Positions 8,173 through 17,310 are shown, counted from the first letter of the stretch. The stretch is 64,000 nucleotides of DNA from JBBIPA01 sp037443085 (GCA_037443085.1 JBBIPA010000003.1:1-64000), one strand, 5' to 3'. Notes: a model not told the origin generated them from the letters alone. Numbers and translations: made by a program.

Positions 8173-9393
8173 CTACTTACCAGGCCAAGGTGGCTTGGGA
8201 TATACCAGCGGAGAAGTAGCCTTTGCTTTAGGTCCGGTGATTTCCGCTATCCCTTTTTGCCATTGTCCCATCTCTCCGGTATGAGATTCTTTGTCCAAGA
8301 GTCCTTTCACATAGCGTGTTGGTCCCAGAACCGTAGTAAATGTCTCCGTTGCGTAGATATCTCTTATCTTTTTCTGGTCCAGAGAACCTGCCTTTTCGAT
8401 AGCCTGTTTCCAGTATTCCAATCCAGCCCAGTATAATGAATGTCCCCACCAATCATTGGCGGCTTCGGGCTTGCCTGCATACAGCTTATCGTACATTGCT
8501 TTCATTGTGGGAGACGTTTTGGGTGTAGCCGTAGCCCAGAATGACACTCCTTCCACCGCTCCCTTAAAGATGTCTTTATAGAAGCCGAAATTGGCTCCAG
8601 GACCGGTGAGGAAGAACTTCGGATTAAAGGCAAGCTCCATGGATTGCGCCGTAGCCAGGATGTTCTGGTCAGGATAAGCAAAGCACAGAAAGGCATCGAC
8701 GTTAAACGCCTTGGCTTCCTTTATTATTGCCGACATATCTTTAATGTCAGGAGGAACGCTCTTGACGCTGACGACATTGATTCCCTTCTTGGGCAATTCT
8801 ATGCCCGCCACGCCGGAATATTCTATGCCGTGGAGGTCAGCGATATAGACGACATATGCCGTCTTGGCACCTACACCAGCTAGAATGTCAGCTAGAACCG
8901 GCACCTGGTACCAATCGGAAAAACTCAAATTAATGAACACGTAGGGCAAGCTGGGCAGCATATCCTTGAGACTGGTAGCCCCGCCCTCGGCCGTAGGTAA
9001 TAGGTAATTGTATTTATTGGCTATAGGCGCCTGCGCGAACAGGAAAGAGGTGCCGGAAGCGGGCCAGAGAAAGTCAACCTTGTCCTCAAGGATGAGCTTC
9101 TCCGTGAGCCGGGTCATGGTACCTATGTCGCTTTTGTCGTCATACACTTTTAGCTCTATGGGTAATTTCCTGCCCCCCACATTGATGCCACCCTGGGCAT
9201 TGACCTCTTTAGTCCACGTTTCATAGACCGGTCGGAACGCCGAATCTCCAATAACCGCATTCCAGCCGGAGAGAGGCCTTGACATGCCAACAACGATTTT
9301 GTCCCTGGCGGGTCCCGCTGGAGCACAGCCAACGAACAGCAATGCCACTACCGTCAACACTACTATCAACCCCAATAAGATTTTTCCTCTCAC
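8173..9393 (-). CDS. ABC transporter substrate-binding lipoprotein (LivK type)
   Basis: A 406-aa periplasmic-binding-protein type I (Peripla_BP_6) with a lipoprotein signal: hydrophobic residues 4-20 and a lipobox LFVGC with Cys at 23. It therefore acts anchored outside the membrane and delivers ligand to LivHM. The start is GTG at 9391-9393, preceded by AAGGAGGAG. The mature protein begins with KIVVGMSRPLSGW, and the ligand-binding core has the usual two-lobed pattern. It is first in the importer operon. The ligand is unknown; the adjacent OYE and AOR genes hint at an organic acid rather than an amino acid (inference). Confidence 0.88.
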   Translation of the reverse strand: MRGKILLGLIVVLTVVALLFVGCAPAGPARDKIVVGMSRPLSGWNAVIGDSAFRPVYETWTKEVNAQGGINVGGRKLPIELKVYDDKSDIGTMTRLTEKLILEDKVDFLWPASGTSFLFAQAPIANKYNYLLPTAEGGATSLKDMLPSLPYVFINLSFSDWYQVPVLADILAGVGAKTAYVVYIADLHGIEYSGVAGIELPKKGINVVSVKSVPPDIKDMSAIIKEAKAFNVDAFLCFAYPDQNILATAQSMELAFNPKFFLTGPGANFGFYKDIFKGAVEGVSFWATATPKTSPTMKAMYDKLYAGKPEAANDWWGHSLYWAGLEYWKQAIEKAGSLDQKKIRDIYATETFTTVLGPTRYVKGLLDKESHTGEMGQWQKGIAEITGPKAKATSPLVYPKPPWPGK

Positions 9394-9502
9394 TTTTACT
9401 CCTCCTTATATTTTTTAGTCTTGCTTGGTCTCCCCATCTGAAATCTCATACCATTTTCACATCAATCATCACCCTCCTTCCTTGTTGAAACTTTCAGCAA
9501 AA

Positions 9503-10024
9503 TCACTTTTCCAGTTCCTCCAGGATACACTGAACCGCCAGTTTAGCCGTTTCCATAATAGTGCACCCGCCCGACAGCCCCAAGAACTCATGAGCCATGT
9601 CATCGCTGGTGAGGTCCCAGGCTTTTCCATAGCGTTTTCTCTGAATATCCTTGCAGAGTATGGACTTATACTCGTTGTAATACTTTTCCAGGATGGCGTC
9701 TCTAACAGTAGCAGCACCTTTGCGTACCGAGCTGATATCATCCCGTGAAATTCCCAGTGCCAGCCCTATAGCCAAAGCGCTGCTGGCGACAGCACCACAG
9801 GTGCCGTCTCCGGACATGGCAGTACCACCAGTGAGAAGACATATCCCAGAAAACAGCCTGCTTTCCACATCCTCCGGGATAATCTCCAGTCCTCCCCATC
9901 TTAAAGCATCAGCAATTGCCAGGAAAGTGCACTGACCACAGCCCCGGTATTTTGCTTCATACTCCTTGGCTAGCTGCTCTGCTTTATTAATAATGTCTGT
10001 TTTTTTCTTGATGGTTTTTGCCAT
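9503..10024 (-). CDS. C_GCAxxG_C_C family redox-type protein
   Basis: A small protein (173 aa from the preferred ATG at 10022-10024, with AGGTGA 11 nt upstream; a GTG at 10039 is the alternative). It shows the family signature of spaced cysteines: CGQC near the N-terminus, a central GTCGAVASSALAIGLALG, and single cysteines near the C-terminus (CKD, GCTIM, VQC). Members are found in anaerobes next to redox or metal genes and are presumed to bind a metal or cluster; no reaction is established. It is the gene just upstream of livK on the same strand, about 110 nt away. Confidence 0.7.
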   Translation of the reverse strand: MAKTIKKKTDIINKAEQLAKEYEAKYRGCGQCTFLAIADALRWGGLEIIPEDVESRLFSGICLLTGGTAMSGDGTCGAVASSALAIGLALGISRDDISSVRKGAATVRDAILEKYYNEYKSILCKDIQRKRYGKAWDLTSDDMAHEFLGLSGGCTIMETAKLAVQCILEELEK

Positions 10025-10060
10025 TGCCGTGATTATCACCTCAAGGATATGAATTAAGTT

Positions 10061-10519
10061 CTATACCTGATGCTTATCGTGTCCTCCTGGCGCCGCCTCT
10101 TTCAGAGTTCCAGCTCCCAGTACTATGGCCATCTGTATATGAGGTCTCCTTACTTTTTTCCAGGTTACCGGACCGTGTTTTACTCCTGCGGGAACAAATA
10201 TCGCTGAAGTTTTATCGAATACCAGTCGCTCATCTCCGACAGTGAACTCAATTTCGCCACCGAGGTCTTCCGGGTTGTTGGGGTCACTCCCGATGTGTAG
10301 GACAACTTCATCATACTTTTCATGTGTATGCTCAAAGATATGAGGATTGGGATCAGGCATTGCATGTATCCAGCCAACTTCGAGGTACATGTTGCTTCCG
10401 GGTACCAGGTCATTGCTCATCAATGTCATGGTGGGATATTGTCGGCCAGTCACTTTGCCAGCGGTCACTTCGTAAGCAGGTTTCCTCACCAAGTTTCTGG
10501 CATATTTAGATTCAGCCAT
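10061..10519 (-). CDS. Cupin-domain protein
   Basis: A 152-aa single-domain protein with a cupin-like pattern: EHTHEKYDEVVLHIG supplies the His/Glu metal ligands of motif 1, and a later FVPAGVKHGP gives the proline-glycine turn and His of motif 2. These small anaerobe cupins have no assigned substrate; a metal-dependent isomerase or sensor role is possible. It is on the minus strand with the C_GCAxxG_C_C gene 37 nt downstream. Confidence 0.7.
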   Translation of the reverse strand: MAESKYARNLVRKPAYEVTAGKVTGRQYPTMTLMSNDLVPGSNMYLEVGWIHAMPDPNPHIFEHTHEKYDEVVLHIGSDPNNPEDLGGEIEFTVGDERLVFDKTSAIFVPAGVKHGPVTWKKVRRPHIQMAIVLGAGTLKEAAPGGHDKHQV

Positions 10520-10579
10520 CTTCGTCAGCCCTCCTTCTTAACTATTAAACATTGACCGAAAAATTCAAATAAGCTCCGC

Positions 10580-11386
10580 TCAGGCAAAATGAATTTGGTT
10601 GGGGTGAGTTATATGAAAGCCACAACTGGCAACCAGATTGTGGCCGGTTATGGCACTGGCATCATCTGAAGCCAGAAACACCACACAAGCTGCTATTTCA
10701 GACGGCTCGGCTATTCTTCTTAAGGCATTATTGTCGGTGAGCTTAGCCATTATGTTCTCGTAGGAGGTGCCAGCCTCCTTTGCCGAACCCCTTACCCAAT
10801 CCTCGAATTCTTGAGTACGGGTAGCACCAGGACTGATGCTATTCGCCCGAATATTATGTCTACCCGCTTCGATAGCCAGGGTTTCGGTAAAGCCGATGAG
10901 CCCCCATTTGGTGACCGAATAAGGGCTTTCCCTGGGGACTCCGGACAATCCCGCCACGCTACTGATATTGATAATGCTCCCCCTTTTCCGTGGAATCATG
11001 AGTTTAAGCGCCTCCCTGGAGCAAAGCATTGTCCCGGTTAGATTTACTGCTAAGGCATCATGCCAGTTATCCAGATTCATGTCGGCTACATCAGCGTTAT
11101 TAAACGTGCCTATGGCGGCATTATTGACCAGTATGTCAATATAACCAAACTCCTCAATAGTTTGCGCCACCATGCGCTGCACCTGTTTCTGGTCAGAAAT
11201 ATCGGTTTGTATCGCTTTAGCTTTGCCACCTCTGGCTTTGATTTCTTTAACCGTTTCTTCCAACCTGGAAAGGTTACGGGCGGCTACTGCCACTGCAGCT
11301 CCTTCACTGGCAAGGGCAAAGCTGATAGCCTTGCCTATACCCGTTCCGCCGCCAGTTACGATAGCCACTTTGTCTTTCAGCTTCAT
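10580..11386 (-). CDS. SDR-family NAD(P)-dependent oxidoreductase
   Basis: A classical short-chain dehydrogenase. The cofactor motif is TGGGTGIG near the N-terminus, followed by NNAAIG, the catalytic Ser in NISSVAG and YSVTKWG (YxxxK). The preferred ATG at 11384-11386 places the nucleotide-binding strand at the usual distance; a TTG four codons earlier is possible. Acidic or basic residues after strand 2 (AARNLSR) favour NADP(H), an inference. The C-terminus (residues after about 250) departs from the usual VDGG ending: it reads LVASCGFHITHP. The substrate is unknown; the neighbours are a cupin and a corrinoid methyltransferase-like pair. Confidence 0.85.
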   Translation of the reverse strand: MKLKDKVAIVTGGGTGIGKAISFALASEGAAVAVAARNLSRLEETVKEIKARGGKAKAIQTDISDQKQVQRMVAQTIEEFGYIDILVNNAAIGTFNNADVADMNLDNWHDALAVNLTGTMLCSREALKLMIPRKRGSIINISSVAGLSGVPRESPYSVTKWGLIGFTETLAIEAGRHNIRANSISPGATRTQEFEDWVRGSAKEAGTSYENIMAKLTDNNALRRIAEPSEIAACVVFLASDDASAITGHNLVASCGFHITHPNQIHFA

Positions 11387-11442
11387 TCCATAACTCAACT
11401 ATAATTCAATATTGCCGTGAACTAACGCCAGCCCGATACCCA

Positions 11443-12795
11443 TTATTTGTACACGCCGTATTCCTTGGTAACTTCCATCATAGCCTTGACATTCTCCGGC
11501 TTTGCCTGATCAAAGAAAGCACCATTGCACATGATATAACCACCACCTTTGCCGACGGTATCAATGAGTTTTCTGCAGTAGTCTTTGGTTTGCTGAGGTG
11601 TGCCCAGTTCCAACAAGGAGGTGGCTATGTTGCCAGAAAGACAGGCGACGCTGCCTAGCGTTTTCTTAGCCTTTATCATATCTGTCTGGTCTAGCATCCA
11701 CAGAGTCTTACCTTTAGGTAAGTCCCGGACAACCTCCAGACGTGAGTTATAGCCACCTTCAGCCGCAGGGTTTGGTACGATCCCCTCATCAATTAAGCCC
11801 ATCATTACCTTTCTAAGCGAAGGCCAGTAAAATTTCCTGAACTGTTCATCGGAGAGAAATCCATCGGCGCCCTTATGGAGAGGCATGAATATCATGGGAT
11901 TGCCGTTCATCTTGGCGGCGTTTACTCCCATTTTAATCATTATTGGCGTCAGTACGTCCATAGCTTTGAGGAGTTTATCGGGCTGACGGTACATATCCAG
12001 CATTACTCCCTTGGTTCCTCTGAGCGTGTCTCCGATGGTGTCAAACGGCGCCTTAGTGAATCCGCCCCACATGCTCGGGAATCCTAATCCGATGGCCTCA
12101 TTAGTGAAGGCACCGACGGCCCCTACCCATTTTAAGGCTTCATTTCCAGCTTCCATGAGAGCTTTAAGGGCATTTTGGACGGGAGGTAGACCATAAGGTA
12201 TAAAATTAAAGGCAACACCATACATTTCAAGTATGCCAGTGAGTGTGGGAAGCATCTGAAAAGGGGCTAGAGCGCCAAATACACGTGGCAGGTAGACATT
12301 GCTGAAGAAATTAGATGGGTCCTCAATTAAGGCATCATATTCATCTGCCTTCATATACTCGCCTTCATTGCACTGGTAACATTGCTCCGGTGGGACCCCG
12401 TGTCCAGGCCAGGAGTACAGCTTGTAATCCAGGATTTCAAAGAACTTACCTGGACCAGGCGCAACGTTGCCTATATTCACGTCTGGCTCAAAGTCAATTA
12501 AGAATTTTTTAAAAGCTATATTGAGCTTGTCATAATCATACATCACTTCCTGTGGGGTCATTCCGGCATAATAAACCGGGAAAAAGCTGGGAAGCAGAAG
12601 AGCTGGTACTCGGTCTGGAAGTTTCTTTAATTGAATGGCGTCTTTAATTCTGATTATTCTCTCTTTGTACGCCTTTTCGGCTTGGGGACTTTGGAACTTA
12701 ATGTCATTGCCTGCGGGGTCTTTGGGTGATAACCATCTTTGAAACAGCGACTCCTGCTTTTCCTCCGGGGACATCTCTGCCCATTTCTTCTCCAT
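11443..12795 (-). CDS. Uroporphyrinogen decarboxylase-family protein (corrinoid methyltransferase-like)
   Basis: A 450-aa TIM-barrel protein of the UroD/MtaA/CmuA superfamily (FIPYGLPPVQNALKALM; LGTPQQTKDYCRKLID; GGGYIMCNGAFF). It starts at the ATG at 12793-12795, which has GGAGG 8 nt upstream; the longer reading would overlap the corrinoid gene. It lies 35 nt after a cobalamin-binding protein, the classic arrangement for methyl transfer to or from a corrinoid. However, the HxC zinc ligands of MtaA-type thiol methyltransferases are not evident (the region reads WMLDQTDM), so the methyl donor or acceptor is open. It could act in O-demethylation or in methyl transfer to tetrahydrofolate. Confidence 0.75.
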   Translation of the reverse strand: MEKKWAEMSPEEKQESLFQRWLSPKDPAGNDIKFQSPQAEKAYKERIIRIKDAIQLKKLPDRVPALLLPSFFPVYYAGMTPQEVMYDYDKLNIAFKKFLIDFEPDVNIGNVAPGPGKFFEILDYKLYSWPGHGVPPEQCYQCNEGEYMKADEYDALIEDPSNFFSNVYLPRVFGALAPFQMLPTLTGILEMYGVAFNFIPYGLPPVQNALKALMEAGNEALKWVGAVGAFTNEAIGLGFPSMWGGFTKAPFDTIGDTLRGTKGVMLDMYRQPDKLLKAMDVLTPIMIKMGVNAAKMNGNPMIFMPLHKGADGFLSDEQFRKFYWPSLRKVMMGLIDEGIVPNPAAEGGYNSRLEVVRDLPKGKTLWMLDQTDMIKAKKTLGSVACLSGNIATSLLELGTPQQTKDYCRKLIDTVGKGGGYIMCNGAFFDQAKPENVKAMMEVTKEYGVYK

Positions 12796-12830
12796 TGCTA
12801 CTACCTCCAACACGTTCTTTGCCGGTGTTC

Positions 12831-13463
12831 TTACTTGACGCCTGTCCACTGTTTGGCCAGGGCTACGCCTGCCATGGCATCTTTACCATAGGCATCAGCG
12901 CCGGTATACTTTCTGACTTCTTCATCAATCTGCCCCCCGCCGATCATGATTTTCACCTTATCCCTCAGCCCGGCCTCTTTTATGGCATCGACTGTTTGTT
13001 TCATGGAGTCGAAGGCCAGCGTCAAAAAGCCACTCAAACCAACAATGGCAGCACCGCTCTCCTTTATCTTATTTACAAACACCTGGGGATGTTGGTCTAC
13101 GCCAAGGTTATACACTTCAAAGCCATTGGTATCTAGCATAAAATCCACGATATTCAAGCCAATATCGTGGATATCCCCGGCAACAGTCCCTAACACCACC
13201 TTCCCCAGGCGTTTTACCTCAACTGCCTTGGTCAATCTGGGCTTAACCAGGTCGGTTATCTGCTTTAGTATCTCACCTGAGTAAATAAGGTCGGGGATAA
13301 AGTATTCGCCGCTGGCAAAGCGCTTGCCCACAATTTCCATGCCACGCCTGGCATCGTCGAGAATTTTGAGCGGGTCATCGTTCTTGCGTAATCTATCCTG
13401 GACAATTTCCAATACCTCTTTTTCCTTCAAGTCAGACAGGGAACTGACCACATCTTTAGCCAT
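12831..13463 (-). CDS. Corrinoid (B12-binding) protein of the MtaC/MtbC type
   Basis: A 210-aa two-domain protein. Residues 1 to about 90 are the helical cap (B12-binding-2), and the rest is the Rossmann-like cobalamin domain with the His ligand motif GDIHDIGLNI and the downstream SGFLTLA and IGGG segments. It carries a methyl group on cobalt between two methyltransferases. GGAGG lies about 9 nt before the ATG. It is first in an operon with the UroD-like gene and is transcribed divergently from a MarR regulator. No reductive activator (RACo-like) gene is visible nearby. Confidence 0.88.
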   Translation of the reverse strand: MAKDVVSSLSDLKEKEVLEIVQDRLRKNDDPLKILDDARRGMEIVGKRFASGEYFIPDLIYSGEILKQITDLVKPRLTKAVEVKRLGKVVLGTVAGDIHDIGLNIVDFMLDTNGFEVYNLGVDQHPQVFVNKIKESGAAIVGLSGFLTLAFDSMKQTVDAIKEAGLRDKVKIMIGGGQIDEEVRKYTGADAYGKDAMAGVALAKQWTGVK

Positions 13464-13580
13464 CTTATTCTACCTCCAGGTATTAATATTAAGGCTCTTT
13501 TGCCCGATAGAGTTACTCCGGACTATATCTTGTTGCCAAAAGTCATACAATCACTGGTGCTAGCGTATTGGGTATCACTA

Positions 13581-13632
13581 TTGACATCAAATTAAGTGGC
13601 TGATATGCTATCTATTATAGCAGATATGTCAA
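13581..13632. promoter_or_regulatory. Divergent promoter region with palindromic operator between corrinoid operon and marR
   Basis: On the plus strand TTGACA (13581-13586) is 17 nt from TATGCT (13604-13609). On the minus strand TTGACA (13632-13627) is 16 nt from TAGCAT (13610-13605). Between and over both -10 boxes lies a perfect inverted repeat, TGCTAT (13606-13611), 5-nt spacer, ATAGCA (13617-13622), of a size typical for MarR dimers. I infer that the MarR protein controls itself and the corrinoid operon here. A second extended -10 (TGGTAAAAT at 13692-13700) close to the marR start is an alternative promoter. Confidence 0.5.
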
Positions 13633-13709
13633 GCATTCGATTGCCGTTTTTTGTTTCGCCTTCAGATGGAAATAGCAGCAAATAACTTATATGGTAAAAT
13701 AGAGCGACC

Positions 13710-14219
13710 ATGAAAAAGTCCAAACCAACCAGCAAGGCTCAAGATAAAAAGGTAGTGTCCCTAATTAATGACCCTTATCTAGTCATGTGGGTACTTCTTG
13801 ACCGGACACGAGATACTATAGCCAAGGCCCGGGACATGGAATTAGCCCATTATCAACTTTCCAGGGTACAGGTGGCTGTTTTGCATACCATTATGCTTGA
13901 GAACAGGGAGCTAACTATCGCGGAAATAGCCGATGGTAATGTCAGAGAACATAACTCTGTGCTCAGTTTGTTAAACAGGATGGAGAAGGCCGGCTTGGTT
14001 CAGAAAATACAAGATGACAACTTCAACAGAATAAAAGTCAGGCTAACGGAAAAAGGTAGAGAGCTATATGCCAGCGCTACCAGGTTATCGCTCGAGATGA
14101 TTTTTTCTATCCTTTCTGCAGAAGAGCAGCAACAGCTAAAATCCATCTTGACAAAGTTGAGAACCAAAAGTCGTGAGTTGCTTGGAGTTGACTATAGGCC
14201 GCCGTTCCTGCCTGAATGA
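13710..14219 (+). CDS. MarR-family transcriptional regulator
   Basis: A winged-helix regulator of 169 aa: helix 1 with YLVMWVLLDRTRDTIAKARD, the recognition region LTIAEIADGN and HNSVLSLLNRMEKAGLV, and the wing with RIKVRLTEKG. The family binds palindromes as a dimer and is often released by phenolic or CoA-type ligands. No clear Shine-Dalgarno precedes the ATG. It lies between the divergent corrinoid operon and a downstream SDR gene 39 nt away, which may be in the same transcript. Confidence 0.88.
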   Translation: MKKSKPTSKAQDKKVVSLINDPYLVMWVLLDRTRDTIAKARDMELAHYQLSRVQVAVLHTIMLENRELTIAEIADGNVREHNSVLSLLNRMEKAGLVQKIQDDNFNRIKVRLTEKGRELYASATRLSLEMIFSILSAEEQQQLKSILTKLRTKSRELLGVDYRPPFLPE

Positions 14220-14258
14220 AGTATTCTGCTGGCTATAATTAAAGATGAGGAGGGATGC

Positions 14259-15026
14259 ATGACACGAGCACTACAGGATAAAGTAGCCGTCATCACCGGA
14301 GGTGGTAAAGGGCTGGGGAAGGAATTCGCGCTGAGGTTCGCCGCAGAGGGAGCCAAACTGCTGATACCGGACATTAACCTTGAATCGGCTGAGGCCACGG
14401 CTAAAGAGGTCCAGGCCACGGGATGTGCAGCAATAGCCTTGGAGGCGGATATCTCCAAAGAAAGCGACACCACAAGGATAGCCGAAAAGGTGGTGCAGCA
14501 CTACGGCAGAGTGGACATACTCATCAATAATGCTGGCATCTGGCGTGGACTTGAAGCCCGGCCCTGGGACTCCTACACAGTGCAGGAATGGGATAAAATC
14601 TTTGAGGTGAATGTAAAGGGAACATGGCTATGCTGCAAGGCGATAGCTCCCCTGATGATAAAACAGTCCAGTGGTAAGATAATCAATATTGCCTCCGATG
14701 TCATGAAGGTGCCGGATTCTCAATTCTTCCTGGCTTATGCGCTAAGCAAGGCAGCAGTCCACACCATGACGCAATCCCTGGCTGCCGCCCTGGGACCATC
14801 AGGCATAAATGTAAATGCCATCGGGCCGGGATTTACCGCTACTGAATCCTCCCTGAGCAAGAGCGGCAGTGAAAAGATATTCGAGGGAGTTGTTGCCGCA
14901 CAATGCCTGAAGCGGCGTCAGGAGCCGGCAGACGTGCCGGGCACCGCAGTTTTCCTGGCCTCAAAAGAGTCCGACTTCATCACCGGACAACTAATTATTG
15001 TCGATGGCGGACACGTAGTGTTATAG
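14259..15026 (+). CDS. SDR-family oxidoreductase
   Basis: A 255-aa classical SDR with TGGGKGLG at the cofactor site, NNAGIW, the catalytic region NIASDVM (Ser at the usual place) and YALSKAAV. It ends in the standard VDGGHVVL, so it is complete. Asp at the end of strand 2 (IPDINLESA) suggests NAD(H). GGAGG lies 5-6 nt upstream of the ATG. It probably oxidises or reduces a hydroxyacyl or alcohol substrate; its position after marR and tail-to-tail with an enoyl-CoA hydratase suggests acyl-CoA work (inference). Confidence 0.86.
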   Translation: MTRALQDKVAVITGGGKGLGKEFALRFAAEGAKLLIPDINLESAEATAKEVQATGCAAIALEADISKESDTTRIAEKVVQHYGRVDILINNAGIWRGLEARPWDSYTVQEWDKIFEVNVKGTWLCCKAIAPLMIKQSSGKIINIASDVMKVPDSQFFLAYALSKAAVHTMTQSLAAALGPSGINVNAIGPGFTATESSLSKSGSEKIFEGVVAAQCLKRRQEPADVPGTAVFLASKESDFITGQLIIVDGGHVVL

Positions 15027-15034
15027 GGCGGAAA

Positions 15035-15820
15035 CTACTTGCCCTTATAGCTTGGCTTCCTTTTTTCCAGAAATGCCTTGGCACCTTCTTTCTGGTCCTC
15101 AAAACCAAAACACAAGGCAAAGAGGTCACGCTCGTAGCTCATCCCTGCGGTTAATGGCGTCTCTAAGGATTTATTTATAGCTATTTTAGCCAACTTTATT
15201 ATGGCGGGACTGTTCCTGAGCAAATCATTAATGAAGCTCTCGGTGGTTTCTCTCAGTTTATCGTGCGGCACTACCTGATTGATCATCCCCAGCTTGAGTG
15301 CTTCCTCGGCTGATATCATGCGCCCGGTAAATACCATCTCTTTAGCTTTCTTCTCGCCGACCAGCCGCGGTAGAACCTGCGTGCCACCACCACCAGGTAT
15401 AATGCCCACCCTTATCTCAGTTTGCCCGAATTGGGCATTGTCCGCGGCAATTACTATATCGCAGGCCATAGTCAACTCACAGCCACCACCCAAAGCTAAA
15501 CCGTTTACCATGGCTATTACCGGCTTGGGCATATCACGTATCATTTCAAATGGTCGCTTCTTCCCTTTGGTTTTAATGATATCAGCACACACCCTGGTCG
15601 GGAATTGACTGATATCGGCGCCAGCACTGAACGCTTTTTCGCCAGCTCCGGTAATCACCACAGCGTATATCTCGTCATCCTCAGCGGCTTGCTCCAGGGC
15701 TACCACCAGTTCAGTCCGGAGTTCGTCACTCTGGGCGTTAAACACCTCGGGCCGGTTCAATATAATCCAGGCTACATTAGTCTTTTTCTCATAAATAATG
15801 GTTTTGAATTCGCTGCTCAT
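15035..15820 (-). CDS. Enoyl-CoA hydratase/isomerase family protein
   Basis: A 261-aa crotonase with both catalytic glutamates in place: GGGCELTMACD and FGQTEIRVGIIPGGGG. The oxyanion-hole segment is FSAGADISQF and the C-terminal helix is EKRKPSYKGK. It hydrates 2-enoyl-CoA to 3-hydroxyacyl-CoA, or acts as an isomerase, in the cytoplasm. AAAGGAG lies 6 nt before the ATG. It converges with the SDR gene (8 nt between the stops), and no other beta-oxidation gene is directly linked on its strand. Confidence 0.9.
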   Translation of the reverse strand: MSSEFKTIIYEKKTNVAWIILNRPEVFNAQSDELRTELVVALEQAAEDDEIYAVVITGAGEKAFSAGADISQFPTRVCADIIKTKGKKRPFEMIRDMPKPVIAMVNGLALGGGCELTMACDIVIAADNAQFGQTEIRVGIIPGGGGTQVLPRLVGEKKAKEMVFTGRMISAEEALKLGMINQVVPHDKLRETTESFINDLLRNSPAIIKLAKIAINKSLETPLTAGMSYERDLFALCFGFEDQKEGAKAFLEKRKPSYKGK

Positions 15821-16073
15821 ACGTGTCTCCTTTCGTCACGATTCTGCATGCTGATATCTACAACTATTGGCGAGGCGGCACTATTCTAGCACCACCATTT
15901 ACCATCGTCAATGTATCAGACAGGGTATTCCCCTCGTTTACTTGAGAACAGCAAAGATAGTGGTGTAAAATAAACCACCTGGATAAGAATAGCTAAATCC
16001 TGAATGTAGCTACGCCGCTTAAGAAAAGCCGCACAGTATATTTAAAGACAAGATTAAGATAGGAGGTTTTAGC

Positions 16074-17285
16074 ATGTCAGGCACTCTCGAAGGTGTTAAA
16101 GTAATTGAGATGGGGCATGTTGTGGCTATTCCCGCATCCTCATCCATGATGGGTGATTGCGGAGCAGATGTGATTAAAGTAGAACCGCTTACGGGAGATC
16201 AATCACGGCGTTTTCGGGGGACAGAGATGAACCCCGGCTTTTACCTGCACAATCGCAGCAAGAGAAGCATCGCCATAGACCTGAAGCAGCAAGCAGGTAA
16301 AGACATTGTTTATAAAATGGTTCGGGATGCCGATGTCTTTCTGACCAACTATCAGATAGGGGCACTGGCAAAGCTGAAGATGGATTATGAAACACTCAGC
16401 CAGATTAATCCCAGGCTGGTTTACGGGATAGTTTCTGCTTATGGCACGGTAGGACCTTATAAAGATATGCCTGGCTACGACTTTGCGGCGGGATGGGCCC
16501 GGTCTGGAATACAGTATATGATTACTATCCCGGGGATACCACCACCGGCGTCTCGCCCTGGAATAATCGATAGAGTGTCTTCATTCCAGATATTCGGCGG
16601 TGTTTCCGCCGCCCTGTTCCATCGGGAAAAGACGGGCAAAGGGCAGAAGGTAGAATTTAACCTGTATCATGCCGGCGTCTGGATGCTCGGTGCGGATATC
16701 ATGGATGCCCTGGTTGGCGTGCCACTGCGCATTACCGACCCCCGAAAACCGGATAATCCCTTATATGAAACCTATAAAACTAAAGACAATCGCTGGTTAC
16801 AGTTGACCGCGGGAGACCGCTATGCCCCAGCCGCAGACCCTGAAGGCAAAATTTTCTGGGCAGCTTTCTGTCGCGCCCTGGATAGACCGGACCTGGTAAA
16901 TGACCCCAGATTTGCCACCACCAAGGACCGGCAGCAACATCGCGAAGAACTGACTCCAATTCTGGATGAAGTTTTCGCCACCAGGCCTTATGATGAGTGG
17001 GAAAAACGCCTCAGTGAGAACAATCTCATGTACGGGCCCATACTATCCCCCCTGGATGTCATCAAAGATCCTCAAGCCCTGACCAATGACTTTTTTGTTG
17101 AAGTGGAGCAGCCTGATGTAGGTAAGATGAAGCTGATAAGTACGCCGATTAAGTTTGTCCAGGACCCGGCTGCAGTCAGATCAGCTACTCCGCTGCTGGC
17201 ACAGCACACAGATGAGATTCTCTCCAGCCTGGGCTATGGCTCGCATGATATCTCCAAGTTGAAAGACGAAAAGGTAATCCTCTAG
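16074..17285 (+). CDS. CaiB/BaiF family (class III) CoA-transferase
   Basis: A 403-aa family III CoA-transferase: N-terminal GVKVIEMGHVVA, the GADVIKVEP strand, the SIAIDLKQ segment and, at Asp166 in IIDRVSS, the likely catalytic Asp that forms the acyl-anhydride. RERTGKGQ-type sequence follows (REKTGKGQKVEF). The enzyme moves CoA between carboxylic acids. AGGAGG lies 7 nt upstream of the ATG. It stands alone, with a strong intrinsic terminator directly downstream; the substrate pair is unknown. Confidence 0.9.
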   Translation: MSGTLEGVKVIEMGHVVAIPASSSMMGDCGADVIKVEPLTGDQSRRFRGTEMNPGFYLHNRSKRSIAIDLKQQAGKDIVYKMVRDADVFLTNYQIGALAKLKMDYETLSQINPRLVYGIVSAYGTVGPYKDMPGYDFAAGWARSGIQYMITIPGIPPPASRPGIIDRVSSFQIFGGVSAALFHREKTGKGQKVEFNLYHAGVWMLGADIMDALVGVPLRITDPRKPDNPLYETYKTKDNRWLQLTAGDRYAPAADPEGKIFWAAFCRALDRPDLVNDPRFATTKDRQQHREELTPILDEVFATRPYDEWEKRLSENNLMYGPILSPLDVIKDPQALTNDFFVEVEQPDVGKMKLISTPIKFVQDPAAVRSATPLLAQHTDEILSSLGYGSHDISKLKDEKVIL

Positions 17286-17310
17286 TAGAGATTCTTGCGT
17301 TAGCGCAGAG

